This document shows, one piece after another, positions 1 through 8,336 of a DNA stretch of 10,780 bases. Origin of the DNA: an uncultured Lachnospiraceae bacterium (GTDB lineage: Bacteria > Bacillota > Clostridia > Lachnospirales > Lachnospiraceae); assembly GCA_946533525.1 (NCBI GenBank), contig CAMNBW010000027.1:1-10780 (forward strand), read 5' to 3'. The number at the start of each line of letters is the position of its first letter. The stretch's first letter is position 1. Made by a program: the position numbers and the translations under genes. The notes beneath the pieces were generated by a model. It did not search any database. It was not told the origin of the DNA and saw nothing but the letters and a program-made list of their open reading frames with translations.

Positions 1-44
1 AGATAAATATTTTCGGTAACCTTCTGTCCTTCCATCTTTTCCAT
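1..44 (-). CDS. Start of an unidentified leftward gene (partial)
   Basis: Reading leftward, an ATG at 44 opens a frame that runs off the window edge; the visible residues are MEKMEGQKVTENIY. The start is supported by an AAAGGAG Shine-Dalgarno site at 57-51, six bases from the ATG, and by a TATAAT box at 98-93. Fourteen residues are too few to name a function. The gene is divergent from the two-HTH regulator at 257, and the palindromic operator at 124-160 lies between them, so it is a candidate member of the same regulon. A short pairing (TGCAG with CTGCA) can enclose the ribosome binding site, but that is weak evidence of control. Confidence 0.7.
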   Translation of the reverse strand, partial: MEKMEGQKVTENIY

Positions 45-92
45 TGCAGTCTCCTTTCCATCTCCCGCGCTGCAGGCATAAAATCTGAGTTT

Positions 93-98
93 ATTATA
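93..98 (-). promoter_or_regulatory. -10 box for the leftward gene at 44
   Basis: A perfect TATAAT reads leftward at 98-93, about 50 bases upstream of the ATG at 44. No TTGACA-like -35 box lies 16-18 bases upstream; that position reads GCGAAA. The outer arm of the palindromic operator (GTCAC, 128-124) sits 25 bases upstream of the box. A good -10 box without a -35 box, next to an operator, suggests dependence on an activator. This is inference. Confidence 0.5.
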
Positions 99-115
99 TC
101 CCCGCGAGTCCCGTC

Positions 116-160
116 TTTCGCCTGTGACATAAGTTTTGTCATTGACAAATATACTGTCAC
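116..160. promoter_or_regulatory. Palindromic operator, copy 1
   Basis: Positions 124-160 form a 37-bp imperfect palindrome centred on 142. Outer arms are GTGACA and TGTCAC, and the core is TTTGTCATTGACAAA. Four half-sites are visible: TGACA 125-129, TGTCA 137-141, TGACA 143-147 and TGTCA 155-159. Spacing between successive starts is 12, 6 and 12 bp. A flanking TTTCGCCT (116-123) is also conserved in the other copy at 8337-8381, where it occurs on the opposite strand. The site lies between the regulator gene (257, +) and the leftward gene at 44, and contains a TTGACA -35 hexamer. The regulator's two HTH domains make it the natural ligand, but that is inferred. Confidence 0.75.
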
Positions 161-171
161 GCGCGCATATT
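142..171 (+). promoter_or_regulatory. Candidate promoter of the two-HTH regulator gene
   Basis: TTGACA at 142-147 matches the -35 consensus exactly, and CATATT at 166-171 is a 4-of-6 -10 box after 18 bases. TATGAT at 172-177 is a better hexamer but is 24 bases away. The -35 box lies inside the palindromic core, so a protein bound there would compete with RNA polymerase, which fits negative autoregulation. Initiation near 178 would leave a leader of about 80 bases before the ATG at 257. Confidence 0.5.
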
Positions 172-256
172 TATGATAGCAAGATTCAAAAGACAGTTAA
201 TAAAGAACAAACTGCTTTCAAGCGTCATTTATTTCTTAAATGAAAGGGATTCATAT

Positions 257-2053
257 ATGTTTACGGAACGGATCAACACTCTCCTCGATATGACCGGCGC
301 AACGCTGGCGGATATAGCGGCTAAAGCGGGCTTTGACAGGACAAATATCAGCAAGATCAAAAACGGCAGGCGCATTCCAGGGCCGGACAGCACCACTTCC
401 TTAAAACTCATAGAGGGCATATACTTATGCTTCGACAACAAAAATGAGCTTAAGCGGCTGTGTGACTTTATCGGTGCCGATGATAAGGCCAGCGCCGCAG
501 AGATAAAAGACAGAATCAGAGCCTGGCTGTATGCCGATCATAAGGAGGGCAATGACCATGACAGCGACGAAACAACCTCTAAGAAAAGTAAACGCCCCGG
601 TCAACGGGCTCAGACCTTCGGAGAAAGGCTAAACACTTCAATGGAGCTGGCTGAGCTTTCCAATGCACGGCTCAGCAGGCTCACCCATACCGACCCCTCG
701 CTGATAAGCAGATACAGAAACGGCGTCCGCACGCCGGTTTCAAATCCTGCCCTCGCCGGCCAGATAAGCGGTATAATCTACGACTATATCTTAAAACGCG
801 GCAAAGAAAATGAACTCTCCGGGGTCATTGGGATTCCGGTATCGGAGCTGGAGGATGAGGATTTTTTCCTGTGGCTCTATGACCAGGGCGAGAGTCAAGG
901 TGACGGCATAAGCTCTGCCGAAAGCCTGCTCGGCATCTTCGATTCCTTTACCCCCACCTCCTTTGCCTCTTCGTCCCTTCCTGCTGTGGAGGATATTGTC
1001 CTTGATCCCGATAGCGCGGCTGAGGCTATGTACTTTGGGATGGACGGGCTCCGCGAGGCTGTACTCCGCTTCCTGTCCGGGGCTGTCCGGGAAAAAACTT
1101 CGCATATATATCTGTATTCAGACGAGGATCAAAGCTGGCTTACCAGAGATCCCGCCTTCACGGCAAAATGGGCCGCACTTATGCTCTCCTGCGTAAGAAA
1201 CGGCACCCAGATACATATAATCCACAATGTGGACAGGGACCTTCAGGAAATGAACGACGCCATCAAAAGCTGGCTCCCCCTGTATATGTCCGGTAAAATA
1301 GAGGCCTTCTTCTGCAAAAAGATCCGAAACAGCAGATTTTCACATACCTTTTTCCTGATACCGGAGCGCTCCTGCATCAGGTCCTTTGGTGTGTCCTCCT
1401 CCCCGGCCGACAGAGTTTATCACTATTACACGGAAGAGCGGACGCTTAATATCTGCAAGGCTGAATATACCGCACTTCTGAGCTCCTCAGCACCCCTTAT
1501 TAAGCCCCTTCCCGCGGCGGCGTATCCTGAGGTTTCCGATGTTATAATTGTTCAGAACAGTCTTTCAATAGCCACCATGTCCCGGGAGCTTGCGAAAAGC
1601 TTTGGCAGTCCGGAGCTTTTGAAAATTTGGGAAAAGGCCCACAGTGCTCTTCTTGGTAAGCTCGAAAGAAACCTCGTCTGCGAATGCATTCCCCTTGCGA
1701 CGAAGGAGTCTCTTCATGCCGGAGCCGTATCCACCTCCCAGGCTCTGACCGGAGCCCTTGAATTTACCTACTCTCCGGAGCAGTATTCCATGCATATAAG
1801 GTGCATCACCGACCTTCTGGACAAATACAGCAACTACAGATTTTATCCCGTGCCGGAGCCGCCGTTTCAAAATATCGACCTTCTGATCTCGGACAATCTC
1901 ACGAGAATAACCCCGGCCATGAGACCGGGGCTGGCATTCTCCTTTGAAGAGCCGTCCATGTGCCAGGCCTTTAAAAACTACGCTGGGGCGCTAATGGATA
2001 AATGCAAGACCGACAGAAAGAGCCTTAAGGAGTCACTGCTAATGAAATACTGA
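257..2053 (+). CDS. Regulator with two helix-turn-helix domains
   Basis: A 598-residue putative DNA-binding regulator. An XRE-like HTH occupies about residues 5-45 (TLADIAAKAGFDRTNISKIK), and a second is at about 120-165 (LSNARLSRLTHTDPSLISRY), joined by a charged linker (residues 96-118, NDHDSDETTSKKSKRP). The remaining roughly 400 residues are an unidentified mixed alpha/beta region with the stretch THIHIIHN-like 'QIHIIHNVDRDLQEM' and several Cys/His residues but no phospholipase-type HKD motif; it may sense a ligand or mediate assembly. The frame is open from an ATG at 173, but that ATG falls inside the promoter and has no ribosome binding site, whereas the ATG at 257 follows GAAAGGG at suitable spacing. 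The gene converges with the envelope operon, separated by 28 bases without an obvious terminator. The operator at 124-160 suggests autoregulation. Confidence 0.85.
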   Translation: MFTERINTLLDMTGATLADIAAKAGFDRTNISKIKNGRRIPGPDSTTSLKLIEGIYLCFDNKNELKRLCDFIGADDKASAAEIKDRIRAWLYADHKEGNDHDSDETTSKKSKRPGQRAQTFGERLNTSMELAELSNARLSRLTHTDPSLISRYRNGVRTPVSNPALAGQISGIIYDYILKRGKENELSGVIGIPVSELEDEDFFLWLYDQGESQGDGISSAESLLGIFDSFTPTSFASSSLPAVEDIVLDPDSAAEAMYFGMDGLREAVLRFLSGAVREKTSHIYLYSDEDQSWLTRDPAFTAKWAALMLSCVRNGTQIHIIHNVDRDLQEMNDAIKSWLPLYMSGKIEAFFCKKIRNSRFSHTFFLIPERSCIRSFGVSSSPADRVYHYYTEERTLNICKAEYTALLSSSAPLIKPLPAAAYPEVSDVIIVQNSLSIATMSRELAKSFGSPELLKIWEKAHSALLGKLERNLVCECIPLATKESLHAGAVSTSQALTGALEFTYSPEQYSMHIRCITDLLDKYSNYRFYPVPEPPFQNIDLLISDNLTRITPAMRPGLAFSFEEPSMCQAFKNYAGALMDKCKTDRKSLKESLLMKY

Positions 2054-2081
2054 TTAAATCAGCGTTCCCTAAAATTGATCG

Positions 2082-5000
2082 TCACTGACCGATGTACTCT
2101 ATATTCACTGTGCTCTCCAGCTTATTCAGGCTTTCGTCAAGGACCGCCACATTGTCATCCAGCCTGTCCCTGTAATCCGGGAAGGTCTGCGGCGAAGCCC
2201 CTGGATCATCAAAGATCGGCTTCATCCAGCTAAATGCAAACTTGAACATGAGCTCGACAGTGGCCGCAAAATTCTTAAATACATCGATCTCGATGGCATA
2301 GCCGAGATATTCTATCCTTACCTTTGTGCCGTCTAACTTCACCGACGAAAGCCCTGTAAGAGCCTCTGGAATCCTATATACATTCTCTGGCACCAGACCG
2401 AATAATTTGCCGAGCCCCTTTGTAATAACCTCCGTTCCCACGTCCTCCATTGTTGCGCCAAGGGCGTCCGCATCATCGGGATCGGCCTCCAGCACACCAT
2501 AGAGGTAATAATTAAATACTGCGGCCAGCGTCATATTGGCAGCCGTTCCCAAAGCCTCGGATGTATTTTCATCCGAATAATATAAAAGCATTTCCAGTGC
2601 ATCCTTTGTTTTGGCCGCCGCTATCTCCCTTGACTGCTTGGCCAGCTCATATTCCGCATAGCCTATGCCGTCCTTCACCGACGAGCGGATACTGTTTTCA
2701 AAAGCCTTGTCCCCCGCGGCCTTCATGGCTGCTCCCGAGATCTTTCCAAAGAATCCGTCCAGTTTCTTTCCGAGCCACTCTCCCAACGCCTTTATCTTAG
2801 GTCCTGTAAAGCCCTCCTTGACCTTGTCGGACAGCCAGGCCTTGAAATAGGTAAAGGTAAGGTCGCCGGCGGCGGCAAGCACGGACCGGTAAACATCGCC
2901 CTTGACCTTGTCCTTGCCATAGTAGTAATGTGACGCAAAGGCGTACATAAGATATGCGGCAACAACATAGCCCATGGCCTCCGGCGAAGGCTTTAATTCT
3001 CCGGTAAGGAGCTCTCCTAAAGTATCCCTGACTGCGCTCATGACTGTTTTCATGAAGGGATCTGTCTCGTCCACTGCTCCGGGTTCGGAGCCGGGACCTA
3101 TATATTGTCCTATGTACTCGAAGAGCATATTTTTAAAGGGATTGATAAACGCCGCCGCCAGCTTCCCCTTCCCTCCCGGGAATTTAAGCTCCAGCAGCAC
3201 CTGTACGGCGTAATCTCCCGCCTTGATCATGGCACTGGATACAACAACGTACCTGTCGCAGAGATTTCCGAAATCGGTTTCGGTCCTGGATTTATCCCGA
3301 TAGAAATGCACTCCGAGCAGAAGCACATAGCTTCTTACAAACTCTATTTCCGAGGCGGAGTAAAAGTCTATATTTCTTATCATGGTCTTAAGAGTAGGGG
3401 AGCTGCCGATACCATATTCCTCCACTGTTTTCTTAAGTCTCTTTATCGCCTCTTTTCTTTCGGCAAGGCTTGGCGGCAGGGGCTTATCTCCCATAAACCT
3501 TATGGGCAGCTCCGCCTTATACTCCTTATCCTCCGTCTCGCAGACAATGTCCATTTTTACATCGTAGCCGTCGTTAAACATGGGAAGGGTATCCTTCGGT
3601 GCGATTGCATAAATATCCGTGCCGGTCTCCACCTCGTACCTGAAATTCTCCGTAAAGGTATTGCCGTATTTTTCCGCTTCGTAAATGTCGCTGAATTTTG
3701 CTCTTATATCCCCTCCCGTCAGGAAGTGGACCTCCCCGGTCTTCCCGTCTCTGTAGCAGAGCATCGGCGTGAAATCCGTAGGCCTTATCCTATAGTCGAG
3801 ATCTCCTGCTTCCTTATTTATGACAGTGTAGACCACAAGTCTTCCATCCTTAATATGTCTGCTGGAGATAGACAGCCCCTCGGGCCAGACAGCCACGTTA
3901 AAGCCTCCCTCTACCTCCTCACCGTCTGCAAACTCCGCACGAATCCCTATGTATTCCCTGACAGGCTCAGCAAATACGGATTCCGAGAAGCTTATCCCAT
4001 GTACGGTGATGTCTGCATAGTAGGTCCTTACGTTTTCAGCTGCCCGCTCCTTAACGGTAAAATTATCCTTACACTCAAAGCTTATCTTTTCAGGCTCCTC
4101 CACGGCATTCTCGAAGAAAAATCTCACGGAATATTCATTGGGATCCTCAGCGAGCATATCGAGGTACATTTCACTGCTGTAGGTCTTTTTATCGGGAAAT
4201 ACGATATAAGTCTTGTCAACGAGGCGGAATACGATGTTATTTCTGAACACCCCTCCTTTGCCGGTATAGCTGAAGGTCAGCGTTCCCTTATCGGAGCTGC
4301 AATTTTCATCTGCATAGACAAAGGCCTCCATCCAGGAGCCTCTCATGCTTACGCTGTCGACAATAAGGTCGTCTCCTGACACATGAATATTTTCCGTAAG
4401 CTGCTGCCTCGGTATCCTCTCTCCGATGCTGCTTATCTCATCTATTCTTGCCCTGACAGAGACAGGCCTCCCACCCTTTTTGATGGCGTCGCCAAAGTCC
4501 TTTGCGACAAACATCTTATAATTCTTTTCAGCCTTATCCTTATCTTTCTTGTTTTTCTTGCGTTTCTTATTCTTCCCGCCTCCGGCCATTATGCCGCCTG
4601 CCGCAGCCAGCGCCCCTGCTGCCCCTACAACGGCCGCCTCCGGCAGGGAGCTTTCATCTTCGCCCCCGGTAACGATGTCGTCTATGATTCCCGTGCCGAA
4701 ATCCTGACCCTCGGTCTCAGAGGCCTCGGAGGTCTCCTCCTGCTCTATCCAATCAGGCTCTTCTTCCTCCTCAGGCTCCTCGACAGTTTCCTCCTCGTTA
4801 AGGTTTTCGTCGGTGCTGCTTCCGTCTCCCTCATCTCCTGTCGTGCCTTCCGGAACGACCTCTGCCTCCTTTACCGTGGTATCTACCCAGCCGTAGATCC
4901 ATATTGTATTTGATTTATTCGCATAAAAGAGGATCGCCATTTCGCTTTCCTCGTCATAGCCATTATCAAAAACATGCTGAACATGCGCTTCTGAATTGGT

Positions 5001-5510
5001 TGGGTTATACGGATCATAGAAGACTGTTTTTTCGTCTCCTTCCCTCACGGGTTCAAACTTTATCCCCGCATTGTACATGATCGCGTCGCGTTCTTCATTG
5101 GGCTCCCCGTACTCCACAGCGCCATAGGCAGACCACAGCATATAATCCCCGCTGTAATCCGCCTGCAGCGACAGCTCCATTTCCACAGCCTCCCCGGGGT
5201 TGATGATTTCCGGCGGTCTCGAGCAGCTTACTACCAGATTGGCACCTCCTGCACCGTGATAATCCGTTTTAGGACGACTGACTCTTTCCGTATGCGTAAG
5301 CTCTGACGCACTGTAGTAATAGGATGCATAACCTCCTTCCCCGATCTCGTCCTCTCCCTTGGTGACATTTGTTTCCTTCAGCTTCCAGTAGCCGCTTCTT
5401 TCCTCCGCCCCGACAGGAAGCAGAAAAAGGCCTGAGACAAGAACAAGCTGAAAAACCGATAACAGCACTGCGATAAAAAACGCGAGTATTCTTTTGAAGC
5501 TCTGAGCCAT
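2082..5510 (-). CDS. Large exported or membrane-anchored protein, unknown function
   Basis: A protein of 1142 residues, last gene of the leftward operon. Residues 1-35 are a signal peptide or anchor (KRILAFFIAVLL, ending near PVGA). Residues 36-215 are beta-rich and aromatic-rich. Residues 223-288 are strongly acidic. Residues 292-312 form an Ala/Gly-rich hydrophobic stretch, followed at once by a lysine-rich tract (KNKKRKKNKKDKDK, 313-326). Residues 330-675 look like consecutive beta-sandwich modules, and 680-1140 are mainly helical with amphipathic segments. If 292-312 spans the membrane, the positive-inside rule would put the large C-terminal part in the cytoplasm; otherwise the whole mature protein is external. 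The start has AGAGGT eight bases upstream, 67 bases after the preceding gene. No catalytic motif is recognised. It could be an envelope scaffold or surface receptor; this is speculation. Confidence 0.85.
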   Translation of the reverse strand: MAQSFKRILAFFIAVLLSVFQLVLVSGLFLLPVGAEERSGYWKLKETNVTKGEDEIGEGGYASYYYSASELTHTERVSRPKTDYHGAGGANLVVSCSRPPEIINPGEAVEMELSLQADYSGDYMLWSAYGAVEYGEPNEERDAIMYNAGIKFEPVREGDEKTVFYDPYNPTNSEAHVQHVFDNGYDEESEMAILFYANKSNTIWIYGWVDTTVKEAEVVPEGTTGDEGDGSSTDENLNEEETVEEPEEEEEPDWIEQEETSEASETEGQDFGTGIIDDIVTGGEDESSLPEAAVVGAAGALAAAGGIMAGGGKNKKRKKNKKDKDKAEKNYKMFVAKDFGDAIKKGGRPVSVRARIDEISSIGERIPRQQLTENIHVSGDDLIVDSVSMRGSWMEAFVYADENCSSDKGTLTFSYTGKGGVFRNNIVFRLVDKTYIVFPDKKTYSSEMYLDMLAEDPNEYSVRFFFENAVEEPEKISFECKDNFTVKERAAENVRTYYADITVHGISFSESVFAEPVREYIGIRAEFADGEEVEGGFNVAVWPEGLSISSRHIKDGRLVVYTVINKEAGDLDYRIRPTDFTPMLCYRDGKTGEVHFLTGGDIRAKFSDIYEAEKYGNTFTENFRYEVETGTDIYAIAPKDTLPMFNDGYDVKMDIVCETEDKEYKAELPIRFMGDKPLPPSLAERKEAIKRLKKTVEEYGIGSSPTLKTMIRNIDFYSASEIEFVRSYVLLLGVHFYRDKSRTETDFGNLCDRYVVVSSAMIKAGDYAVQVLLELKFPGGKGKLAAAFINPFKNMLFEYIGQYIGPGSEPGAVDETDPFMKTVMSAVRDTLGELLTGELKPSPEAMGYVVAAYLMYAFASHYYYGKDKVKGDVYRSVLAAAGDLTFTYFKAWLSDKVKEGFTGPKIKALGEWLGKKLDGFFGKISGAAMKAAGDKAFENSIRSSVKDGIGYAEYELAKQSREIAAAKTKDALEMLLYYSDENTSEALGTAANMTLAAVFNYYLYGVLEADPDDADALGATMEDVGTEVITKGLGKLFGLVPENVYRIPEALTGLSSVKLDGTKVRIEYLGYAIEIDVFKNFAATVELMFKFAFSWMKPIFDDPGASPQTFPDYRDRLDDNVAVLDESLNKLESTVNIEYIGQ

Positions 5511-5577
5511 GACTTAACCTCTTTCTTTCATAAAGACTAGTGTAGCGTTTCACCAGATTGTGAATTTGCGACTGCCC

Positions 5578-6594
5578 TTAGGGTCTTATCATGTAAATGT
5601 AGCCGATAAATTCGTCCGAATTATATGTATTCCCCATGGCATACTGTGCGGTCTCATTTTCCACGAACCTGTTTATATCGACCCGCAGATTGCTCTGTAT
5701 ACTGGAGGCCTCTATACTTCCAAAGCTTTTATCCCACTCACCGCGAAGCTCCATGACCGCCCCCGAGCCCATATCCACAAGCTCCTTATCCTCAGGCTTA
5801 TCAAAGGGATATTCGTAGCAGTCATAGACCTCAAGATAGAGCGTTACCTTGCCATCATTATGCTGAACATCCGCTTCCGACAGCAAAATCCGTCCCCTGC
5901 CGTTTGTAGAGGTTATCGCATGGAGCATGCATTTCCAGCGCCCCTCCGTCTTATTAATATCTTCATATCCAGTCACGTCCTCTGGAAGGCCATTGTCCAC
6001 CCAGGCAAAATCCTCAAGGGTCGGTGCCGAAGCAGGCTCCATGGTGGCAGCCGTTGTTTCTCCTGACTCATCGGAGACAGGAGTCTCTTCAGATGTCACA
6101 GATGACGCGGGTGGTGTGGAAGCCTCAGCTTTTTCACTGCTCTCCTTTGTACTTTCCTCTATTTCCGCTGCATAATTGCTTCCGGACTCCATTGCTGATG
6201 AGACTTCTTCTTTTGAATTTATTGCACCGGAATCCTCAGTCTCTTCCAAAGGTGCCGGAGTCTGCTCCGTCATTCCGGTGTCCGCCTCTGCTGCGGCTCC
6301 CTTGTCCTTATCCGACTTTATGCCGAGGCGTAAGAATATGACGATTCCAACCACCGCTGCAAGCAATATGGCAGCCGCGATGATCACCGCCATATTGATC
6401 CGCTTTCCCTCTTCCCTCCCGGAGGAAGACGGGGACGAAGAAGTATCTACCTCGAAAGAGTCCTCTGAAATCTCTGCCCTGGGGGAACTCCCGGAAGGCC
6501 CTGCTCCGGGCGCATCCTCGGAAAGATTTGTTCCGCAGAACTCACAAAACACACTGTCATCCGGCAGTTCCCTGCCACATTCCGGACAAAACAT
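5578..6594 (-). CDS. Single-pass membrane protein with N-terminal zinc ribbon
   Basis: A protein of 338 residues, third gene of the operon. A compact zinc ribbon opens it (Cys3, Cys6, Cys17, Cys20 in CxxC-x10-CxxC spacing). After a short acidic/serine linker comes one transmembrane helix (about 67-89, NMAVIIAAAILLAAVVGI). Residues 91-195 are a low-complexity Ser/Thr/Glu/Ala linker, typical of a tether outside the membrane. A folded C-terminal domain (about 196-338, beginning FAWVDNGLPEDVTGY) is beta-rich and not recognised. The likely topology is zinc ribbon in the cytoplasm and C-terminal domain outside, as in zinc-ribbon membrane proteins such as TcaA. The start follows a GGGAGG site at good spacing and lies 26 bases after the previous gene, supporting cotranscription. 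Confidence 0.85.
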   Translation of the reverse strand: MFCPECGRELPDDSVFCEFCGTNLSEDAPGAGPSGSSPRAEISEDSFEVDTSSSPSSSGREEGKRINMAVIIAAAILLAAVVGIVIFLRLGIKSDKDKGAAAEADTGMTEQTPAPLEETEDSGAINSKEEVSSAMESGSNYAAEIEESTKESSEKAEASTPPASSVTSEETPVSDESGETTAATMEPASAPTLEDFAWVDNGLPEDVTGYEDINKTEGRWKCMLHAITSTNGRGRILLSEADVQHNDGKVTLYLEVYDCYEYPFDKPEDKELVDMGSGAVMELRGEWDKSFGSIEASSIQSNLRVDINRFVENETAQYAMGNTYNSDEFIGYIYMIRP

Positions 6595-6620
6595 ACCCTT
6601 CCCTCCCTTTACTCATTTTC

Positions 6621-7568
6621 TCAAAAGACCATTAGCCCCAACGCCGTAGTGACAAGGCCGACTGCCATACCTCCTATGAGACTGGCGGTCTTCCCGGGCT
6701 TGTCTATCCTGATCCCCTTTGTTTTTCCCGCAGTAAGAGACTGCGCTATCCTGTATATCCAGCCCTCGCCCTCTCCCAGAGCTTCGACAGAAAGCACGGC
6801 ACCTGCGAAGCCTGCCAGAGACGTAGCTGCAGAGGCCCTTGCAAGCCCGGCAAAGGAAATATACAGGAATATCCCCATTATCCATCCGACCAGCATTGCG
6901 GCAAGGCTTTTCTTTTCCTTATTGTTCAAAAGAGCTTTAAAGCCGGAGCCAAAGCGCGAAATCCCGCCGGAAAACACAGACACGAGGGTCGCGCCCACAA
7001 CGCCTTTTCCTGCTATTCCTCCAAGAAAGCCCAGTCCCCTTCTGCCAAAGCCTCCCTCTGCAAAGGTCAGCCATGAAAGAAAGCGTATGAGAATGTTCTC
7101 CGAACCTCTGTATCTGCCCAGAAAAGTCCACAGTATTCCAAGGACTGCGCATGGTATCAGGTTTTTGGGACTTGCAAAGCTCTTAAAGATGCCTCCGAAA
7201 AAGGACGCGATCGCGCTGAATATAGTTCCCGCCGGTGAAGCTATTTTATCGCTTTCATGAATATCCTCTGAGGGGCTGCCCTCATAGTCTCCCCCATCTG
7301 AAATATCCATGAGGACAAATTCTCCCGGCTGCGTCGTATCACCTGATGAAACTGAGGCTTCAAACTTGTACCCGCATTTCCAGCAGAATTTAGCCGAAGC
7401 CGCTGCCCTTTGACCGCACTTAGGGCATACCTGCTCTGCCGGATTTTCTTTGACAGGCTCCTTAAGAGGGATGGCTTCCACCCTTGTCCCACAGTTCGTA
7501 CAAAATTTGTCTTCTGCCAACAATGATTTTCCGCACTTTCTACAACGTTTCCCAGCCTCAATATTCAT
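6621..7568 (-). CDS. Polytopic membrane protein with two zinc ribbons
   Basis: A protein of 315 residues, second gene of the operon. Two zinc ribbons lie in tandem at the N terminus: Cys9/12/23/26 and Cys48/51/62/65, both CxxC-x10-CxxC. An acidic linker follows (about 72-108). The rest is hydrophobic and glycine-rich, with probable membrane segments near 135-152, 179-203, 221-242, 247-265 and 295-315. The C terminus ends almost directly after the last segment. No transporter signature or catalytic motif is recognised. The zinc ribbons are probably cytoplasmic and may contact the ribbon of the next gene's product, a natural guess given their adjacency. The ATG at 7568 follows GGGAG by ten bases; the 115-base gap to the lipoprotein gene is the widest inside the operon. 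Confidence 0.85.
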   Translation of the reverse strand: MNIEAGKRCRKCGKSLLAEDKFCTNCGTRVEAIPLKEPVKENPAEQVCPKCGQRAAASAKFCWKCGYKFEASVSSGDTTQPGEFVLMDISDGGDYEGSPSEDIHESDKIASPAGTIFSAIASFFGGIFKSFASPKNLIPCAVLGILWTFLGRYRGSENILIRFLSWLTFAEGGFGRRGLGFLGGIAGKGVVGATLVSVFSGGISRFGSGFKALLNNKEKKSLAAMLVGWIMGIFLYISFAGLARASAATSLAGFAGAVLSVEALGEGEGWIYRIAQSLTAGKTKGIRIDKPGKTASLIGGMAVGLVTTALGLMVF

Positions 7569-7683
7569 GGTATCTGTTCTCCCGTACTTTTGCTGTTATT
7601 CTGATCCCGGCACGTTTCATGTAGTCTTTGGCGATATACCTGTTTCTGCGTACTTGCGGTTAACGCAACTTCATACCTGAAAG

Positions 7684-8178
7684 CTATTCATCCTTATTAA
7701 AGATCACATTTGTATTGACCCCATCCTCATAAAAGAGCAGCGGTATCCTGTCAGCCGTCACTATTCCTGTCCCTACCGAGGCGCTCTTCCCATCCTCCGA
7801 AGCCAGACCTACAGCCACCACTGCGGTTTCATCTCCCACCATCAGCTTAAGCTCGTGAGCCACATCGTATCTGACCTCCGTGCTTCCGCCAGGAGGAAGG
7901 TCTCCGCTCAAAAATACATAGCTGCCCTCATGTTCTCCCGAAGGAAGTCCCAGCTTCTCCGCCAATTCATCGTCAAAATCTATCACCACCGAAGAGCCGT
8001 CCCCGTCGAAGGTCATACTTCCGTGGTCAGAGATGAATTTGCCGCTATGCTCTTCCGGCGCAGGCGTGTCGGGCTCATAGGGCACGTTGGAAGAATCTCC
8101 GCAGCCCGGAATAAATAGTAAAATACACACTGTAATAAGCGTCAGTTTGATATTTCTTAAAAACCTGTCCAATAGCAT
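7684..8178 (-). CDS. Small lipoprotein, first gene of the envelope operon
   Basis: A predicted lipoprotein of 164 residues. A short basic N terminus (MLLDRFLRNIK) leads into a hydrophobic core and the lipobox FIPGC, with Cys26 as the predicted lipidated residue; proline at -2 is somewhat atypical. A Pro/Glu-rich spacer follows, then a roughly 115-residue domain that looks all-beta (GSMTFDGDGSSVVIDFDD, later STEVRYDVAHELKLMVG). The family is not recognised. An in-frame ATG at 8202 would add eight residues, but it overlaps a TATAAT box and lacks a ribosome binding site, while the ATG at 8178 has GGGAG eight bases upstream and gives a standard lipoprotein signal. The protein should be anchored to the outer face of the membrane, where it could meet the external domains of the later operon products. 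Confidence 0.8.
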   Translation of the reverse strand: MLLDRFLRNIKLTLITVCILLFIPGCGDSSNVPYEPDTPAPEEHSGKFISDHGSMTFDGDGSSVVIDFDDELAEKLGLPSGEHEGSYVFLSGDLPPGGSTEVRYDVAHELKLMVGDETAVVAVGLASEDGKSASVGTGIVTADRIPLLFYEDGVNTNVIFNKDE

Positions 8179-8200
8179 CTTCTCCACTCCCGGCGTGAAC

Positions 8201-8206
8201 ATTATA
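8201..8206 (-). promoter_or_regulatory. -10 box of the envelope operon
   Basis: A TATAAT reads leftward at 8206-8201, placing transcription start near 8194 and leaving a leader of about 16 bases with the GGGAG site before the ATG at 8178. No matching -35 box is seen 16-18 bases upstream, as also holds for the TATAAT at 98-93. The palindromic operator is about 130 bases upstream, so either this promoter is activated from a distance or a second promoter nearer the operator exists. I could not settle which. Confidence 0.45.
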
Positions 8207-8336
8207 TTTCGGTATTCAACCAGCCCACCGACCTGTAACGCACTATCCCTTTTTTACTTCATATTAATAAAATCCCGACCGTGAAAATCCCTAGCCGATA
8301 CAATAATCTTAACAAATTCAGCAAAATAAAATCACC

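Noticed and set aside
173..256. ATG at 173 as the regulator start
   Set aside because: No Shine-Dalgarno sequence precedes it and it falls at the expected transcription start; the ATG at 257 has GAAAGGG upstream.
257..2053. Phospholipase-D-like or nuclease activity in the regulator C terminus
   Set aside because: No HKD motif or other nuclease signature is visible; the resemblance is only a few hydrophobic beta strands.
3105..4379. A 424-codon open frame on the plus strand
   Set aside because: It is wholly antisense to the large exported protein and has no ribosome binding site. Its translation has no coherent domain, whereas the minus frame has a signal peptide and structured regions.
5560..6649. 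Plus-strand open frames of 60-168 codons opposite the single-ribbon gene
   Set aside because: They are shadows of a gene with convincing cysteine spacing, a transmembrane helix and a ribosome binding site.
8179..8202. ATG at 8202 as the lipoprotein start
   Set aside because: It overlaps a TATAAT box and lacks a ribosome binding site; the ATG at 8178 has GGGAG and yields a normal lipoprotein signal peptide.
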